Positions 13,318-15,560 of a DNA stretch of 15,560 nucleotides are shown one piece after another; the first letter of the stretch is position 1, and each line of letters begins with the position of its first letter. This stretch comes from an uncultured Verrucomicrobiota bacterium (GTDB lineage: Bacteria; Verrucomicrobiota; Kiritimatiellia; RFP12; UBA1067). The notes under the pieces were generated by a model. It had not been told where the DNA came from and did not search any database. It saw nothing but the letters and a program-made list of their open reading frames with translations. Where the stretch lies: contig CAMPAA010000058.1 of assembly GCA_946631345.1 (NCBI GenBank), forward strand, positions 1 to 15,560, read 5' to 3'. The position numbers and the translations under genes are program-made.

Positions 13318-14220
13318 TCATTCCGCTGTGCGGCCAACTGCGCCATGCCCGGCCGGCATATTCTCTCCGAGTAGTGCGAGGGCGGGGTCTGCGGCTTCGT
13401 AGCCCTGGATCCATCCGTTCTCGAATCCGAAGTCGGCTGCGGCCTCGGTGACGGACTCGTACTCCTCCTGCGTCACCTTCCTGTTGAACGGCGGCGTATC
13501 AAGCGCGCGGTACACTGGCGTGAACTGGCTCATGATCGAGACCGGCACATCAGGCGAAAGTTCCGTGGCGATCCATGCGAGGCTTTCGATCGCCTCTTCG
13601 GCGAGACCGGGAAGCACGAGGATGCGTACGATGAGCGGCGGTACGGCGGAAGCGGCGCGCGGTCGGCAATACGCCCAGCGGATGGCGGCGCGCGCCGCCT
13701 CCACATAGCCTGGCGCGGCGCTTGCGCGCAGTGCGGTTTCGCTGTTCGCGTAACGCAGGTCAAAGAGTGCGGTGTCGCAAAGGTCGGCGTATGCCTCAAG
13801 CGTCTCCACCGCCTCGTAGCCGGACGAGTTCCACACGAACGGAAGCCGGACGCCTTCCGCGAGAAGCGGCGCTACCGCCTCGCGGATGAACGGGAGGTAT
13901 GGGGTTGGCGAGACGAGGTTCCAGTTGGAGCACCTATCCTTCTCCGCCAACTCTCGGAATATCCCTGTGAGACGGGGGATGGTTATGTCCTCGCCGCCGC
14001 CATTCCAGCTCCAGGGGGAGTTCTGGCAGTACAGGCACTTCATGGTGCACCGCGAGAAGAACACGCATCCGCTGCCGTGCTCTCCGACAAGCGGGGGCTC
14101 CTCGCCGAAATGCGGCCCCCACCTGAACACGCGTGGGCACGCCCCTGCGCCGCAGAAACCGGTTCTTCCGGATTCGCGGTCAGCGCCGCATGCGCGCGGA
14201 CAAAGTCTGCAAGGCTCCAT
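13318..14220 (-). CDS. PflX-like radical SAM protein (COG1313 type)
   Basis: A 300-residue radical SAM protein. The cluster motif CTMKCLYC (C58, C62, C65) follows GSGCVFFSR, the pattern of the PflX/COG1313 family of pyruvate formate-lyase activating-enzyme homologues (GSGtvFFSgC..C.fCQN). An N-terminal cysteine group, C4, C7, C11 and C23 (CRLCPRACG, GFCGAG), is also typical and may bind a further metal or cluster. Next comes NLVSPTPYLPFI (family: N.VtPTHy). The true substrate of this family is unknown to me; no glycyl-radical enzyme gene is in the window. The ATG is nine bases after a TGGTATAAT promoter, so the leader is nearly absent. It is a single gene with its own promoter, downstream of the GH5 gene in the same direction. 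Confidence 0.85.
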   Translation of the reverse strand: MEPCRLCPRACGADRESGRTGFCGAGACPRVFRWGPHFGEEPPLVGEHGSGCVFFSRCTMKCLYCQNSPWSWNGGGEDITIPRLTGIFRELAEKDRCSNWNLVSPTPYLPFIREAVAPLLAEGVRLPFVWNSSGYEAVETLEAYADLCDTALFDLRYANSETALRASAAPGYVEAARAAIRWAYCRPRAASAVPPLIVRILVLPGLAEEAIESLAWIATELSPDVPVSIMSQFTPVYRALDTPPFNRKVTQEEYESVTEAAADFGFENGWIQGYEAADPALALLGENMPAGHGAVGRTAE

Positions 14221-14229
14221 ACGCCGCAG

Positions 14230-14259
14230 ATTATACCATAGGGGCGGTGATGTGGTCAG
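14230..14259 (-). promoter_or_regulatory. Promoter of the PflX-like gene
   Basis: Minus-strand TGGTATAAT (14230-14238), a perfect extended -10. CTGACC (14254-14259) gives a 4-of-6 match to the -35 at 18 bases spacing, inside the end of the GH5 gene. The ATG lies nine bases after the -10, so at most two or three leader bases are expected. Confidence 0.6.
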
Positions 14260-15440
14260 TCCGCGTTTCGCGCCTTGCCAAGGCAGGCTTCAAGCAGGCC
14301 GACGGAAAGGAATTCGCGGGTGTCGTCGTCGACGAGCGAGAAGCGGTTTCCGTCGTTGGGCGTGGAAAGATAGTTCCATACGCAGTACGGTATCCCGTGT
14401 TCACGGCAGAGCGACACGATGTCCCGCATGTAGGCGATGCGTGAGGCGGGCGGCGCATGGCGTATGGTGCCGAATTCGCCGTTCCACAGGATCTTGTCGG
14501 GGTGGCGCTTCGCAAACTCAAACGCGCCGCGCAGGGTGTGCGCCAGGAAACGGCAGTCGATTGCTGTGCAGCCGGGATAAGGCGAGCGCTCCCCCCAGCC
14601 CAGTCTGCGGCTGGTACGGTATCGCTCGACATCCTTGCTGGGATATTCGAGAACCATGTTTGCGTAGAGCGGATTGGCCTGCAACACCCCGCGCTGGTGC
14701 GTGAACTCGAACGGCGCATATGTGTGGAACGTGTACACGACCTTCGGATCGTCCCATATCTTCAGGGCGGATAGCGTGGAGGGCGAATTCCAGCAGGTCG
14801 AGCCAATGACAATCCAGCGGTCGCGGTTCCTTTCGCGGATGGCCTTGAGTGTGCGGTCGGCGAGCGAGTTCCATTTCTGCGGATCCACGTCGCGGACCTC
14901 GTTCAGTATCTCGAATGCGAGCCCCGGGAAGTCGTGGTAACGGCGCTCGATCTCCAGCCAGAGGGCGATGAACCTCCGCTGGAGGGCGTCATCGTCAAGA
15001 AGCTCTACCTTCTCCTTTATGTCGCAGTAGTTGCCTACCGCCTTGTGGAGGTTCAGCACAACGTTGAGGCCATGCCTGCCGCACCAGCCAATGAAGTCGT
15101 CGATTCGCCGGAAGGTCCGTTCGCGGTATTGGCCTGGCGCCTCCTCCAGCACGATCTGGTCGAATCCGAGGCGTATGTGGTCGAAGCCCCATGCCTTGAT
15201 TCGCGCCACGTCGCTTTCCGTTATGTATGAATCGAAATGCTCCAGATCGCCTTGCGTGATCTGCAGTCGCCGCTCCTCGGGGAGCACGTTGAAACGCTTG
15301 TAGTTGGTGAGCCATCCCCCGATGCCCATGCCGTGCTCGAAGCCCGGCCATGTGGCGGCGTGCCCCGCCGCATATGCCGCCAAAACCATCGTCGCCGCCA
15401 CGATCCGTGGCGCTGCGCCTTTCACAGTCAATGTCACCAT
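14256..15440 (-). CDS. Secreted glycoside hydrolase family 5 (cellulase-like)
   Basis: A 394-residue protein with a signal peptide (basic KGAAPR, then a hydrophobic IVAATMVLAAYAA, likely cleavage after AGHA, residue 28) and a single GH5 barrel. Catalytic residues: acid/base E181 in FEILNEV and nucleophile E322 in LWNGEFGT. Family supports are GIGGWLTNY near the start, GFDHIRLGFD (85-94), VVLNLHKA (127-134) and FHTYAPFEFTH (238-248, His and Tyr of the active site). It hydrolyses beta-glucans or mannans outside the cytoplasm; the exact substrate cannot be told. There is no carbohydrate-binding module, dockerin or sorting signal. AAAGGAG precedes the ATG by six or seven bases. It is monocistronic, with its own promoter. 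Confidence 0.92.
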   Translation of the reverse strand: MVTLTVKGAAPRIVAATMVLAAYAAGHAATWPGFEHGMGIGGWLTNYKRFNVLPEERRLQITQGDLEHFDSYITESDVARIKAWGFDHIRLGFDQIVLEEAPGQYRERTFRRIDDFIGWCGRHGLNVVLNLHKAVGNYCDIKEKVELLDDDALQRRFIALWLEIERRYHDFPGLAFEILNEVRDVDPQKWNSLADRTLKAIRERNRDRWIVIGSTCWNSPSTLSALKIWDDPKVVYTFHTYAPFEFTHQRGVLQANPLYANMVLEYPSKDVERYRTSRRLGWGERSPYPGCTAIDCRFLAHTLRGAFEFAKRHPDKILWNGEFGTIRHAPPASRIAYMRDIVSLCREHGIPYCVWNYLSTPNDGNRFSLVDDDTREFLSVGLLEACLGKARNAD

Positions 15441-15461
15441 GCTATTCTCCTTTGGCGCGCG

Positions 15462-15491
15462 ATACTATCACAATCCGCCATTTGAAGTCAA
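15462..15491 (-). promoter_or_regulatory. Promoter of the GH5 gene
   Basis: Minus-strand TTGACT (15486-15491), 18-base spacer, TAGTAT (15462-15467) preceded by TGA. Start near 15456 gives a leader of about 15 bases with AAAGGAG. Confidence 0.65.
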
Positions 15492-15519
15492 ACGCAGGCC
15501 TCCACCCGTTTCGCCCCAC

Positions 15520-15548
15520 TTGCGGCGGGATGGGTGGTTTGATATAAT
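15520..15548 (+). promoter_or_regulatory. Strong promoter of a gene leaving the window
   Basis: TTGCGG (15520-15525), 17-base spacer, TATAAT (15543-15548) preceded by TGA. The next ATG is seven bases after the -10, so the message should be leaderless or nearly so. It is divergent from the GH5 gene. Confidence 0.65.
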
Positions 15549-15555
15549 GCGCGCC

Positions 15556-15560
15556 ATGAA
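15556..15560 (+). CDS. Start of a gene cut by the window end
   Basis: Only ATGAA is visible. The call rests on the strong promoter just upstream, placed as for the DUF4143 ATPase gene at the other end of the window. Product unknown. Confidence 0.35.

Noticed and set aside
13296..13340. Hairpin AGCGG/CCGCT between purN and the PflX-like gene as a terminator
   Set aside because: A five-pair stem without a T-tract on either strand.
1..15560. CRISPR array, insertion sequence, defence or toxin-antitoxin module
   Set aside because: No regularly spaced repeats, transposase, nuclease or toxin pair were found. The DUF4143 ATPase alone is not enough for a defence call.

Overview
This is a GC-rich bacterial window with compact, mostly housekeeping content plus one accessory and repeat-rich stretch at the left. 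I infer a PVC-type bacterium, perhaps Kiritimatiellota or Lentisphaerota. The grounds are the gene mix (split B12-dependent MetH, a PflX-type radical SAM protein, the 'GTDSAI'-type ClC, an AAA_14/DUF4143 ATPase) and the style of the intergenic hairpin repeats. This is an impression, not a demonstrated placement.

Layout. 1-240: remnants only, including a short helix-turn-helix-like fragment. 241-1455 (-): AAA_14/DUF4143 ATPase of slightly more AT-rich composition, with a good promoter that predicts a leaderless mRNA. 1456-2259: gene-poor stretch with imperfect direct repeats, one candidate small hydrophobic protein, and a 64-bp two-hairpin repeat element with GGTAG/CTACC ends. 2260-2606 (+): tRNA-Asp(GTC), a hairpin terminator, tRNA-Gly(TCC) and tRNA-Leu(CAA), followed at once by a Cof-type HAD phosphatase (2663-3532).

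3640-7483 (-): a methionine operon, metF, then a stand-alone MetH activation-domain protein, then metH lacking that domain. Both junctions are ATGA overlaps. MetF makes 5-methyl-THF, MetH moves the methyl to homocysteine through cobalamin, and the small protein presumably reactivates oxidised cobalamin. A divergent intergenic region (7484-7600) holds both promoters and a perfect 7-bp inverted repeat over the metF -10.

7601-12648 (+): a tandem-NBD soluble ABC ATPase whose two halves look degenerate in complementary ways, a secreted protein of unknown function, argH overlapping it by 38 bp, and a ClC chloride channel/transporter 2 bp after argH. purN follows with its own promoter. 13318-15440 (-): a PflX-like radical SAM protein and a secreted GH5 glycoside hydrolase. 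At the right edge a strong promoter leads into an ATG seven bases later, the start of a gene that leaves the window.

A recurring observation is that nearly every promoter I can place carries an extended -10 of the form TGnTAnnnT, often TGGTATAAT, and in several cases the start codon lies 6-9 bases downstream. I see no CRISPR array, insertion sequence or defence island. The most unusual items are the half-dead ABC ATPase, the secreted unknown protein beside it, the divergent operator candidate and the hairpin repeat element.
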